A DNA stretch of 64,000 nt from an uncultured Lachnospiraceae bacterium (GTDB taxonomy: Bacteria > Bacillota > Clostridia > Lachnospirales > Lachnospiraceae), in assembly GCA_947632515.1 (NCBI GenBank), contig CANRPO010000008.1, positions 1-64,000 on the forward strand, read 5' to 3'. Shown piece after piece: positions 36,256 through 44,177 of the stretch. Both the position numbers and the translations under genes were made by a program. A model generated the notes under the pieces. It was not told the DNA's origin. It saw only the letters and a program-made list of their open reading frames with translations, and ran no database searches. Numbering within the stretch: the stretch's first letter is position 1; each line of letters opens with the position of its first letter.

Positions 36256-37671
36256 TTATTCCGTCTTTGGTTTCTGCTTGATCCGCTCCTTTTTCCAGTA
36301 GCCCGTCAGATAGACCAGATACAGGAGGACTGCCGATATTCCGTTGCTTACGACGACGGAATACCAGATACTCCGCACGCCCATATGGAGCAGGCTCTCA
36401 CACACGTACAGCGTGGCGAAACGAAATACCCACAGTCTCGACACGTCCACGAGCATCGTCACTTCCGTGTGCCCGCTGCCCTGAAAGAGTCCCATCGTCG
36501 AGTTGTAGACGCCGTTGGTGAACACCCAGAACGCCATGATGCTCAGGAACTCCGCCGCCATGGCGACCACCGCCTCATCCTCCGAGAAGATGCGCACGAT
36601 CGCCGTGGAGATCGGCGTCCAGGACAGGATCATACCGCCCACAAGCAGAAAGACGATGATCATTTTCATGGAGAGCTTATAGCCTTCTCTCGCCCGCTCC
36701 GGCTGTCCGGCTCCCACATTCTGGCCCACGATGGTGGCCACCGCCGAGCCGATACCGTTGGAAGGAAGGGAAATCAGACCGTTCACCTTGTTGCCGATCC
36801 CGTACGCCGCCATCGCCTGCGTGCCGTACTTGAATACGCTCTTACTCATGAGCAGAAAACCGAACTGCATTGTGCTGCCGCCGATGGCTGTGGGCAGACC
36901 GATCACAAGGATGCTCTTCAGTTTCTCTTTCTCAAATTTCAGTTTTCTCAGCGCCAGCCCGATGGCTGCCGTGCCGCTGTGCAGCAGAAGAAAGGCGATC
37001 GCCGCGGGGATCGCTTTCGCCGTGACCGTGGCAAGCGCCGCGCCCGCCACGCCCCAACGAAACCCTACCATGAACAGCGGATCGAGGATCATATTGACCG
37101 TGATGCCTAACAGATTCAGGAGCATCGGCCGCACCGTGTCCCCCTGCGCCTGATGGATCGCCGCATAGATATTGACCGTATACAGAAAAGGCATATCCAA
37201 AATGACGAGCTGCATATAGATCCTGCTGTATGTCCATGTATTTCCTTCCGCGCCCAGCCATGTGACGATGGCGGGCGTCGTGAGATTGCACAGGATCGCG
37301 CAGAAGACCGCGAACAGGATGGCGCAGGCAAAAATCTGGTTTGCCATGGATTTTGCGTCGTCTTTTTTGCCCGCCCCTATGTACTGTGCGATCAGCACGG
37401 ACCCCGCCACCGTGATCCCCGAGCCGAAGTTGACGACGATATTCTGCACCGGCGTGATCAGATTGATCGCCGCCAGCTCTTCCGTTCCCAGCGTGCCGAG
37501 CCAGTAGGTGTCCGTCAGATTGTACATCGTCTGCAGGAAACTGTTGATGATGACCGGGATAGCCAACGCGAGGATCGCCTTCGTCATATTGCCGTTTAGG
37601 ATCTGTTCTCTGTTCTGTTCGCTGTTTTTTCGCTTATCCAGCTTTGCTATACCATTCGTCAGTCTGCTCAT
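36256..37671 (-). CDS. MATE-family multidrug/solute efflux transporter
   Basis: The 471-residue protein has about 12 membrane segments and the MATE N-terminal pattern ILALAIPVIINSFLQTMYNLTDTYWLG. It exports organic cations or drugs using an Na+ or H+ gradient. The start is ATG at 37671, overlapping the stop of the upstream ankyrin-GH43 gene as TGATG; AAGGTG lies five bases ahead. Translation is therefore coupled to the glycosidase genes, which is odd for a drug pump. It may export a sugar-derived or plant-phenolic compound encountered with pectin, but no substrate can be named. Confidence 0.88.
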   Translation of the reverse strand: MSRLTNGIAKLDKRKNSEQNREQILNGNMTKAILALAIPVIINSFLQTMYNLTDTYWLGTLGTEELAAINLITPVQNIVVNFGSGITVAGSVLIAQYIGAGKKDDAKSMANQIFACAILFAVFCAILCNLTTPAIVTWLGAEGNTWTYSRIYMQLVILDMPFLYTVNIYAAIHQAQGDTVRPMLLNLLGITVNMILDPLFMVGFRWGVAGAALATVTAKAIPAAIAFLLLHSGTAAIGLALRKLKFEKEKLKSILVIGLPTAIGGSTMQFGFLLMSKSVFKYGTQAMAAYGIGNKVNGLISLPSNGIGSAVATIVGQNVGAGQPERAREGYKLSMKMIIVFLLVGGMILSWTPISTAIVRIFSEDEAVVAMAAEFLSIMAFWVFTNGVYNSTMGLFQGSGHTEVTMLVDVSRLWVFRFATLYVCESLLHMGVRSIWYSVVVSNGISAVLLYLVYLTGYWKKERIKQKPKTE

Positions 37672-39587
37672 CACAACACCTTATACGCAAAATCTTCAAA
37701 TTCCACCGACAACTCGTTTTCACCCGCATATGCATACATGCCGACCATCGCCCCGGTGAAACGCTTGCCCATGGAGACGCCCTCGTCGCACAGATAGTAG
37801 ACGTCTGCAAGCGTCCCGCTCTCATATCGGAAGTCTCCCGCCGCCGCATAGAACTGCCTTTCCAGACCTTTGGTTCTGACGCCCAGCTCCATGCGTCCGG
37901 CGCAGTCCGCCCCCTGCTCTCCGTACGTCCCGTCAAGATACTTTTTCTCATGGAGAGTCGTCTGTTTCCCGACGCGCTCCTTCATCTGCAGGAACATTCC
38001 GTTTTCGTCCGTTCCCACGGAAAAGCTCACCCAGCTGTTCTCGTCGTAATAGCAGATGATCCCGGCCTCCTGTCCGGCCACAAGCTTCGGCATATGCATG
38101 GTCACCTCAGCCGCAAAGTTGAAGTCCGACTGTCTGCGCAGGCACAGATTCCTGGCCGCCACATCGGAAAGCGGCGCTCTGCTCCCCTTGAGGATAAACC
38201 GACCGCCCTCGATTCTCACACCGTCTGCGTCCGGCTCTCTGGGGCTGACCCACTGCATCTCCGGCGCCTCCTTCGGCGTATAGAGCGGAAGATCCGGCCT
38301 CTTCTGCAGGACGCTGGGGCCGTTCAATTCATTCACGACAGGCCAGCCGTCTTCCGTCCACCGGATCGGATCGAGCGCCGTCTCCCGGCCAAGCATACTG
38401 CATATGGCCGGTCCTTCCCCGCTGTCGCGCCACAACTTCCTGCCGCACAGATAGACCATATACCAGTCCCCCGCCGCCGTCTGTACAGGCTTGCCGTGCC
38501 CGCAGCGCCAGATCCCCGCTCCTTCGTCCTCCTGCCGCATGATCGGATTGTAGGGGCAGGGTTCATAATCGCCCATAAGCGTCCTGCTCCTTGCCACGGT
38601 GATACGGTGTCCCACGCCCGTACCACCCTCCGCCAGAAAGAGATAATACCAGCCGTCCTTATGCAAAAGGTGCGGTCCCTCCGGCGCGCGTTTCTGATCC
38701 CCATAATACAGGAGCCTCGCCTCGGAGATCTGCCGTTTGCAGTCTGCGGACAGTTCAAAGATACGCGCCCCTCTGTTCAGCAGCATATAATGTCTTCCGT
38801 CCCCGTCATGGAAGATGGACGGGTCGATGCCGTCCTCCTCGATATAGGCCGGCTCACTGTAAGGCCCCTCCGGTTTGTCGGAGGAGACGACGATCTGCCT
38901 GCGGTAGACCGTGCCCGTGTCGTTCAGCCGATAGGTCGCCGTGATATAAAACGTCCCCTTGTCGTAGGAGATGTCAGGCGCCCAATAGCCTCTGCCGCCT
39001 TCCAGATCTCCCAGCTTCGCCCACGCAGGATTCGTGATCGCGTGGCCGATGATCTCCCAATGTACCAGATCCTTAGAGTGCGAGATCGGAATACAGGGGA
39101 AGAAGATAAAACTGGAGTTGACCATGTAATAGTCCTCCCCCACACGGACGATGGAGGGGTCCGGGAACATGCCCCGCCTGATGGGATTGTGGTACATCTC
39201 CTCGTAGGGAGCGCCCACCCTCTCTTCAAAATAGGCGAGAAGTTCTCTATGTTTTCCCTCATAGGCGATCTGATAGGGCGTCACCAGATCCCGATCGCCG
39301 CTCAGAATATCCATGCCGACCTTTTCCACCAGATAACGGCAGAGCGATGTGTTTCCCGACATCGCCCCGTAGTGAAGAATATTCCTGTTCGCGCCGTCCA
39401 CCGCGTTCATGCTGGCTCTGGAATATTCCACGATATATTTTACCAGCTCCGGATTCCCGCCCGCCGCGGCGAGAAAAGGGACGGCGATCCCGCGCTCGTC
39501 CTTCTCGTCTATCGCGGACGGGTTCTCGGTCAGGATTCTTCTGACCTCGTCAATGTTCTGCTCTTTTACCGCATCCTGAATCGTCAT
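37671..39587 (-). CDS. Ankyrin-repeat/GH43 glycosidase fusion protein
   Basis: A 638-residue fusion. Residues about 1-127 form four ankyrin-like repeats (for example GIAVPFLAAAGGNPELVKYIVE and NRNILHYGAMSGNTSLCRYLVEK). From about 132 a GH43 five-blade propeller begins, with catalytic base Asp143 (FPDPS), Asp255 (GIDPS) and acid Glu303 (APEGPH). A C-terminal beta-sandwich (about 450-638) resembles the accessory domain of GH43 xylosidases/arabinofuranosidases. There is no signal peptide. AGGAGGG precedes the start. It follows another GH43 gene by 15 bases and overlaps the MATE gene. It likely removes arabinose, xylose or galactose side groups inside the cell. The ankyrin part is unusual for a bacterial glycosidase and may mediate protein binding. 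Confidence 0.85.
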   Translation of the reverse strand: MTIQDAVKEQNIDEVRRILTENPSAIDEKDERGIAVPFLAAAGGNPELVKYIVEYSRASMNAVDGANRNILHYGAMSGNTSLCRYLVEKVGMDILSGDRDLVTPYQIAYEGKHRELLAYFEERVGAPYEEMYHNPIRRGMFPDPSIVRVGEDYYMVNSSFIFFPCIPISHSKDLVHWEIIGHAITNPAWAKLGDLEGGRGYWAPDISYDKGTFYITATYRLNDTGTVYRRQIVVSSDKPEGPYSEPAYIEEDGIDPSIFHDGDGRHYMLLNRGARIFELSADCKRQISEARLLYYGDQKRAPEGPHLLHKDGWYYLFLAEGGTGVGHRITVARSRTLMGDYEPCPYNPIMRQEDEGAGIWRCGHGKPVQTAAGDWYMVYLCGRKLWRDSGEGPAICSMLGRETALDPIRWTEDGWPVVNELNGPSVLQKRPDLPLYTPKEAPEMQWVSPREPDADGVRIEGGRFILKGSRAPLSDVAARNLCLRRQSDFNFAAEVTMHMPKLVAGQEAGIICYYDENSWVSFSVGTDENGMFLQMKERVGKQTTLHEKKYLDGTYGEQGADCAGRMELGVRTKGLERQFYAAAGDFRYESGTLADVYYLCDEGVSMGKRFTGAMVGMYAYAGENELSVEFEDFAYKVL

Positions 39588-39602
39588 ACGCGCTGTACCC
39601 TC

Positions 39603-41156
39603 CTACAGACTCTCCACATGGATATAGTCAAAATCTGCGTAGCCGCTCTGCTCTCTGCCCGAGACAACCCCGGCAAACAGACCGATCTTCGCGCCCACCC
39701 ACGTGTGGTCCGTGGGGAAGAAGGACGTTTCTACTTTCACATAATTCGTCCCATCCACTGAGAACTCCATCGTGAAACTGTCTTCCGTCAGGCTTTCCCG
39801 GAACCGGACCTCGGTGACATCGTCTTTCACTTCCAGCTCTCTCACTTCCTCCTCCATGCCTTTCGCGCCGTCGAAACTCTGCGCGTAGACAAGTTTCCTC
39901 CTGCCGCCTGTCACGCGGACTGCGAGATAGGCGTAGTGTCCGCCCATCATGACAAGACCCGCCTGCCCGTTCTCCTTTAACCCGTCAAGACGGATTTTCG
40001 TCTCCGCGAGGAAGCAGGGGCACACCAATTTCTGGGTCAGCACATTGGCATTCTCCCACAGGATCGGCGCGTCGCCGCCCGAGGGATTGAGCGCGAACAG
40101 GCGCAGATGGCCGGGATTCTCCGACAGGGAGAAGAAATCTTCTCCGGCGTTGCCGAGCCACTGCCACTGTAAGCCGAGTTCCGTGCCCTCAAAATCATCC
40201 GACGCCGCGAGATAGGTCATCTCGTTGTCTTTGCCCATATCGGGTTTTTCATGCACAAGACACGGCCTGCCGCAGCCCTCCGCGTCCTGATCCACGCCGA
40301 TCACCGGCCAATCGTTCTCCCAGTGGACAGGCTGCAGATGCACGATCCTCCCGTACAGCCCCCTGTCCTGAAAATGCAGAAACCACTCCTGCCCCGAGAG
40401 GGTGTCCACCAGACCGCCCTGGTGCGGGCCGTTCACCTCCGTGTCCCCCTGTTTCATGACGATCTTCTCCTCGTAGGGGCCATAGATGCTCCGGGAGCGC
40501 AGCGCCGTCTGCCATCCCGTCCGAACGCCCCCCGCAGGAGCTAGGATATAGTAGAAACCATTTCGCTTGTATACCTTCGGCCCCTCGATGGTGGGCTGGG
40601 TCTCCACGCCGTTGAACAGAATGTGATCCGGCGCGGCGGCTTTCGTTCCATCTGCCGTCATAGGAAAAATACCCAGACAGCTCTTGAAACCGATACGGCT
40701 CTTCGCGTAGCCGTGCACGATGTAGGCCTTGCCGTCCTCCTCCCAGTAGGGGCAGGGATCGATCAGCCCTTTTCCCTCCAGGACAAGCACAGGCGCCTCC
40801 CAGTCTCCCAGCGGATCCTTCGTCTTCACCATAAAGATCCCCTCGTCCGGCATCCCGTAGTAAATATAAAACTCTCCGGCATGATAGCGGATGGCAGGCG
40901 CCCAGATTCCCTTGGCATGCTGCGGCGTGTCGTACGCCTCATAGTCGATGCGCTCCTTTACGGCATAGTTTTCCAGTTTCCAGTTCACCAGATCCTTCGA
41001 TGTGAGGATCGGCAGACCGGGGATATAGTTAAAACTGGACGCCGTCATATAAAAGGTGTCGCCCACCCTGATCACATCCGGATCTGAATAATCCGCATAC
41101 AGGATCGGGTTACGGTAGGTTCCGTCCCCCAAATCCGATTTCCATAAACGCTCCAT
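39603..41156 (-). CDS. GH43 glycosidase (beta-xylosidase/alpha-L-arabinofuranosidase type)
   Basis: The 517-residue protein has a GH43 propeller with catalytic Asp25 (DYSDPDV), Asp133 (LIDPCPYW) and Glu191 (TIEGPK), followed by a C-terminal beta-sandwich from about 320, as in GH43 subfamily enzymes acting on arabinan, xylan or rhamnogalacturonan side chains. No signal peptide is present. The ATG at 41156 is supported by GGAGAGGAG; the frame is open for seven more codons upstream. It stands between the acetylesterase (85 bases, with a small hairpin) and the ankyrin-GH43 gene (15 bases). The exact sugar removed cannot be told. Confidence 0.9.
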   Translation of the reverse strand: MERLWKSDLGDGTYRNPILYADYSDPDVIRVGDTFYMTASSFNYIPGLPILTSKDLVNWKLENYAVKERIDYEAYDTPQHAKGIWAPAIRYHAGEFYIYYGMPDEGIFMVKTKDPLGDWEAPVLVLEGKGLIDPCPYWEEDGKAYIVHGYAKSRIGFKSCLGIFPMTADGTKAAAPDHILFNGVETQPTIEGPKVYKRNGFYYILAPAGGVRTGWQTALRSRSIYGPYEEKIVMKQGDTEVNGPHQGGLVDTLSGQEWFLHFQDRGLYGRIVHLQPVHWENDWPVIGVDQDAEGCGRPCLVHEKPDMGKDNEMTYLAASDDFEGTELGLQWQWLGNAGEDFFSLSENPGHLRLFALNPSGGDAPILWENANVLTQKLVCPCFLAETKIRLDGLKENGQAGLVMMGGHYAYLAVRVTGGRRKLVYAQSFDGAKGMEEEVRELEVKDDVTEVRFRESLTEDSFTMEFSVDGTNYVKVETSFFPTDHTWVGAKIGLFAGVVSGREQSGYADFDYIHVESL

Positions 41157-41176
41157 AGAAACTCCTCTCCACAGCA

Positions 41177-41202
41177 AAACCGCGCGTCGTCAAGCGCGGT
41201 TT
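41177..41202 (-). terminator. Possible weak terminator or processing hairpin between acetylesterase and GH43
   Basis: AAACCGCGC and GCGCGGTTT form a 9-bp stem with an 8-base loop, followed on the minus strand by one more T (TTTT in all). Placed within an apparent operon, it may reduce read-through or protect the upstream mRNA end. Confidence 0.45.
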
Positions 41203-41241
41203 CTGCTGCCCCATATATTTTTACATTCCACAAAAGATATG

Positions 41242-41955
41242 TTACATTCCATAAAAGGGTTTCTCAAACAGATCCTCCAACAGGAGATCCGCGTAGATGC
41301 CGCCCAGCTCTTTCAGCCCTCTGGCGATACAGCCCGCATAGATCACCGCGCCCTCGTAGCGCAGATGGGTGTTGTCCGTGTCAAGTCCCTCCGGGTGGTA
41401 CGGATAGATGCCCGCGGGTATGTGCATATACCAGGTCAGCGTATTCTCAGGCCCGACCTTCTCCAGTTTCTCTCTGCTCATGGTGAACAGATCGATCAGC
41501 GGCACGTCCAGCTCCTTCGCCGTCTCCTTCATCGCCTGCACGTAGGGAAGATGCAGACTCTCCTCCAGATGGCCGTCCTCCTTGAAGTTCCTTCTCTCCA
41601 ACGGTGTGATGAGAACCGGATGCGCCTTCTTATCCCGCGCCACATTGACGAACTTGCCGAGATTTGTGCGATACTCCGTCTCCGGGTCGGTGTAGCGCGC
41701 CGGATCCGCCTCCTTCTCGTCGTTGTGGCCGAACTGGATAAAGAGGAAATCTCCCTCCGAGATGCGGTCGTAGATCGGCACAAGCCGTGACTCGTCGATA
41801 AAACTCTTTGTGCTGCGCCCGTTCTTCGCGTGATTTTCCACTCTGATCTCCGGTTTCAGGTACATCGGCAGCACCTGCCCAAGCCCTGTCTGGGGAAAGG
41901 TCAGGATCCCGTTGAACTGTACTGTGGAATCCCCCGCCCAATATATTGTACTCAT
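41242..41955 (-). CDS. Rhamnogalacturonan acetylesterase (CE12-like SGNH hydrolase)
   Basis: The 237-residue SGNH/GDSL-fold esterase has nucleophile Ser10 in WAGDSTVQ, the GHND block (76-79) and the C-terminal pair Asp194 and His197 in DTDNTH. This layout fits CE12 enzymes that remove acetyl groups from rhamnogalacturonan. There is no signal peptide, so it works in the cytoplasm. The start is ATG at 41955 with GGAGG ahead; a TTG 12 bases upstream overlaps the ribosome site and is rejected. It is the first gene of the acetylesterase-GH43-ankyrin GH43-MATE group and lies downstream of the transporter operon. Confidence 0.88.
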   Translation of the reverse strand: MSTIYWAGDSTVQFNGILTFPQTGLGQVLPMYLKPEIRVENHAKNGRSTKSFIDESRLVPIYDRISEGDFLFIQFGHNDEKEADPARYTDPETEYRTNLGKFVNVARDKKAHPVLITPLERRNFKEDGHLEESLHLPYVQAMKETAKELDVPLIDLFTMSREKLEKVGPENTLTWYMHIPAGIYPYHPEGLDTDNTHLRYEGAVIYAGCIARGLKELGGIYADLLLEDLFEKPFYGM

Positions 41956-42022
41956 ATGCTCCTCCAATCGAATTTATTATTTGGGTGTGCGGACGAATGT
42001 GTGGGAGGTGGTTTTGGAGAGA

Positions 42023-42148
42023 GGCAAAAGGGTCTGCCGCCTGCGGCGGCATAGACAGCCTGCGCAAAAATCGTCGGGCAAGCTAGCTTGCCCATGCGAT
42101 TTCTTGTGCAGGCTACTCACATCGCTTTGCGATGTGAGCCCTTTTGCC
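42023..42148. repeat. 126-bp nested palindromic element
   Basis: Terminal inverted repeats GGCAAAAGGG (42023-42032) and CCCTTTTGCC (42139-42148) enclose four hairpins: TGCCGC / GGCGGCA near 42035-42051; a long stem from AGCCTGCGCAA (about 42057) to TTGTGCAGGCT (about 42114); within it the perfect 18-bp palindrome GGGCAAGCTAGCTTGCCC (42076-42093); and CTCACATCGC / GCGATGTGAG (42116-42138). No ORF. It looks like an intergenic palindromic repeat or a small non-autonomous element; no second copy was found in this window. Confidence 0.6.
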
Positions 42149-42180
42149 CCACCCCACACCAATCGCCTACACCCTTTTTC

Positions 42181-42217
42181 ACAAAATTGGTGCAGGAGAA
42201 AATTCCTCCTGCACCAA
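42181..42217 (-). terminator. Terminator of the ABC transporter operon
   Basis: A 12-bp arm pair, TTGGTGCAGGAG / CTCCTGCACCAA, is followed by TTTTG on the minus strand, 28 bases past the last permease gene. It isolates the transporter operon from the acetylesterase group. Confidence 0.85.
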
Positions 42218-42244
42218 CCAAAACCATATTTCAGTTAAGAGCAA

Positions 42245-43090
42245 TTACTCTTTAACAGCTCCGATGTTGACACCCTTAACGAAGTATTTCTGCAGGAAAG
42301 GATACAGGATCATGAACGGGATGATAACGATAATGATCGCCGCATTCTTGACCGTGTTCTCCGTCGCGTTGCTGCCTGCCGTAGGCGGCAGATCGCTGCC
42401 CATAACCATTCCGCGCAGTTTCATCTGGAAGTTGTACCACTTGGAGTCTGTGATGTACAGTTTGTAGTGCGTGTAATCGTTCCAGTACGTTACCGCGAAC
42501 ATCAGGCCGATGGATGCCAGCGCCGCCTTGGACATCGGCAGCACGATGCGGATAAAGGTCTGCATCGGCGAGCAGCCGTCCAGCGTCGCGGACTCAAACA
42601 AGCTCTGCGGGATCCCCTCGAAGAAGTTTCTCATCAGCACCAGATTGTACACGTTCAATGCCGGGAACAGGATAACAACCCAGATCGTGTTCGTCAGGTG
42701 CAGTCCTCTCAATACCAGGTAGGTAGGGATCATACCGCCGTTGAAGATCATGGTAAACAGCAGCATGTTCGCGAAGAAGTTTCTGCCCGGCATATCCCAC
42801 TGGATCAATACATACGCGCCCAGCGTTGACAGCGTCAGCGCAATCAGTGTGCCGACGATCGTGGTGATAAAGGAGATGATCAGCGGTCGCAGCAGCGTCG
42901 GGTTCGAGAAGACGTTCTTATAACCGTCCAGACCGAAAGCCTCCGGCCACAGTTTCATACCGTATGCCGTATGTAAGTCGAAGGAGTCAACGATGACCTT
43001 CCACATGGGAACCAGGATAACAAACGCCAGTATAATAAACACCAGACCATTGATGATCTGAAAAGCTGAAATTTTCTTTTTCTTCTTCAT
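42245..43090 (-). CDS. Carbohydrate ABC transporter permease (LplC type)
   Basis: The 281-residue inner-membrane permease has six predicted membrane segments and the EAA-like cytoplasmic loop LFESATLDGCSPMQTFIRIVLPMS that docks the ATPase. The N-terminus is Lys-rich, and the sequence groups with LplC-type partners of large solute-binding proteins that import oligosaccharides. It ends the three-gene operon, 12 bases after the LplB-type gene. No ATPase gene is present, so a shared MsmX/UgpC-type ATPase encoded elsewhere must power it. Pectin or rhamnogalacturonan oligomers are the likely cargo by context. Confidence 0.92.
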   Translation of the reverse strand: MKKKKKISAFQIINGLVFIILAFVILVPMWKVIVDSFDLHTAYGMKLWPEAFGLDGYKNVFSNPTLLRPLIISFITTIVGTLIALTLSTLGAYVLIQWDMPGRNFFANMLLFTMIFNGGMIPTYLVLRGLHLTNTIWVVILFPALNVYNLVLMRNFFEGIPQSLFESATLDGCSPMQTFIRIVLPMSKAALASIGLMFAVTYWNDYTHYKLYITDSKWYNFQMKLRGMVMGSDLPPTAGSNATENTVKNAAIIIVIIPFMILYPFLQKYFVKGVNIGAVKE

Positions 43091-43102
43091 GCCATTCCCT
43101 CC

Positions 43103-44038
43103 TTACACGATTCCGCGGCCTTCGCGTACTTTCTTACTCCACTGGTTGCAGACAAGAACGAGCACGCAGCCCACCAGAGACTTGAACAGACCGACCGCCG
43201 TGGTGTAGCCGTAGTTCGGAATAGCGCCGCTGTTAAAGCTCTGATAGTAGATGTAGGTCTCAAGTACGTTGGCTACGTTCAGCACCGCGTCGTTCTGCAG
43301 TACGAAAGCGGACTCGAACAGATTCATGACCTTGGCAAGGTTTAGGATGATGACCGTCAGGATCGTATTGCGCAGCTGCGGGAAGGTGATGTACCACATC
43401 TTACCCCATCTGCCGGCGCCGTCGATAGCCGCCGCCTCATAGAGGTCCGTATTGATGCCGGCCAGCGTCGCCATGAAGATGACGGTCTGCCAACCGGTCT
43501 CTTTCCAAAGGTTGATGATATAATAAGCAGGACGCCACCACTTCGAATTTCCCAGGAAGTAGATCATGCTGCCGGAATCCAGCACGCCCAGATTTACGAG
43601 GAGCGTGTTCACGAGACCGCTGCTCGAAGGCGACAGGATCAAGGAGAAAATCGATGCCGTCACAACCCATGACATGAAGTGCGGCAGGTAGATGATCGTC
43701 TGCACTACTTTCTTAAACAAAAGGTTGGCAATCTCATTCAGCAGGATCGACACGATGACCGCGAACGCCGTCGTGAGCAACAGCTTGATGATACTGATCT
43801 GAATGGTGTTCCAGAACGCCGACCAGAAATTCTGCATCGAGAACATTCTCTGGAAGTTCTCTAACCCTCTAAACGCAGGTTCTCTTATGCCGTTATAGTT
43901 GGTAAACGCGTAGCGGATGCCGAGCATCGGCGCATAAAAGAAGATGATGGCAAATACAAATACCGGAAGGAACATCAGATAAAATCCCCTATACTTGTAA
44001 ATTTTGGCCATAGTCTTATTTTTTTTCTTTTCTTTCAT
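43103..44038 (-). CDS. Carbohydrate ABC transporter permease (LplB type)
   Basis: The 311-residue permease has six membrane segments and the EAA motif LYEAAAIDGAGRWGKMWYITFPQL, typical of the first permease of CUT1 oligosaccharide importers. It pairs with the LplC-type protein encoded 12 bases downstream and the solute-binding lipoprotein encoded 139 bases upstream. In Bacillus, the LplABC-like YtcQ-YteP system imports rhamnogalacturonan fragments, which supports the proposed substrate. The 139-base gap before it contains no clear terminator. Confidence 0.92.
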   Translation of the reverse strand: MKEKKKNKTMAKIYKYRGFYLMFLPVFVFAIIFFYAPMLGIRYAFTNYNGIREPAFRGLENFQRMFSMQNFWSAFWNTIQISIIKLLLTTAFAVIVSILLNEIANLLFKKVVQTIIYLPHFMSWVVTASIFSLILSPSSSGLVNTLLVNLGVLDSGSMIYFLGNSKWWRPAYYIINLWKETGWQTVIFMATLAGINTDLYEAAAIDGAGRWGKMWYITFPQLRNTILTVIILNLAKVMNLFESAFVLQNDAVLNVANVLETYIYYQSFNSGAIPNYGYTTAVGLFKSLVGCVLVLVCNQWSKKVREGRGIV

Positions 44039-44177
44039 ATCCGTCCTTCCTCTCCCACATAATTGAAGAAATACCGCTCTGATACTGCGTCGCGGAAACG
44101 GTGAGCGGCCGTCTCCCCTGATAGATTAGGCGGAGTAAAAATGCCGCTCCGCCTAATACTAATCACTGAATCATTGC

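Noticed and set aside
37644-39761. A 705-residue plus-strand open frame opposite the ankyrin-GH43 gene
   Set aside because: No recognisable domain and no start signals; the minus strand has catalytic motifs and a ribosome site.
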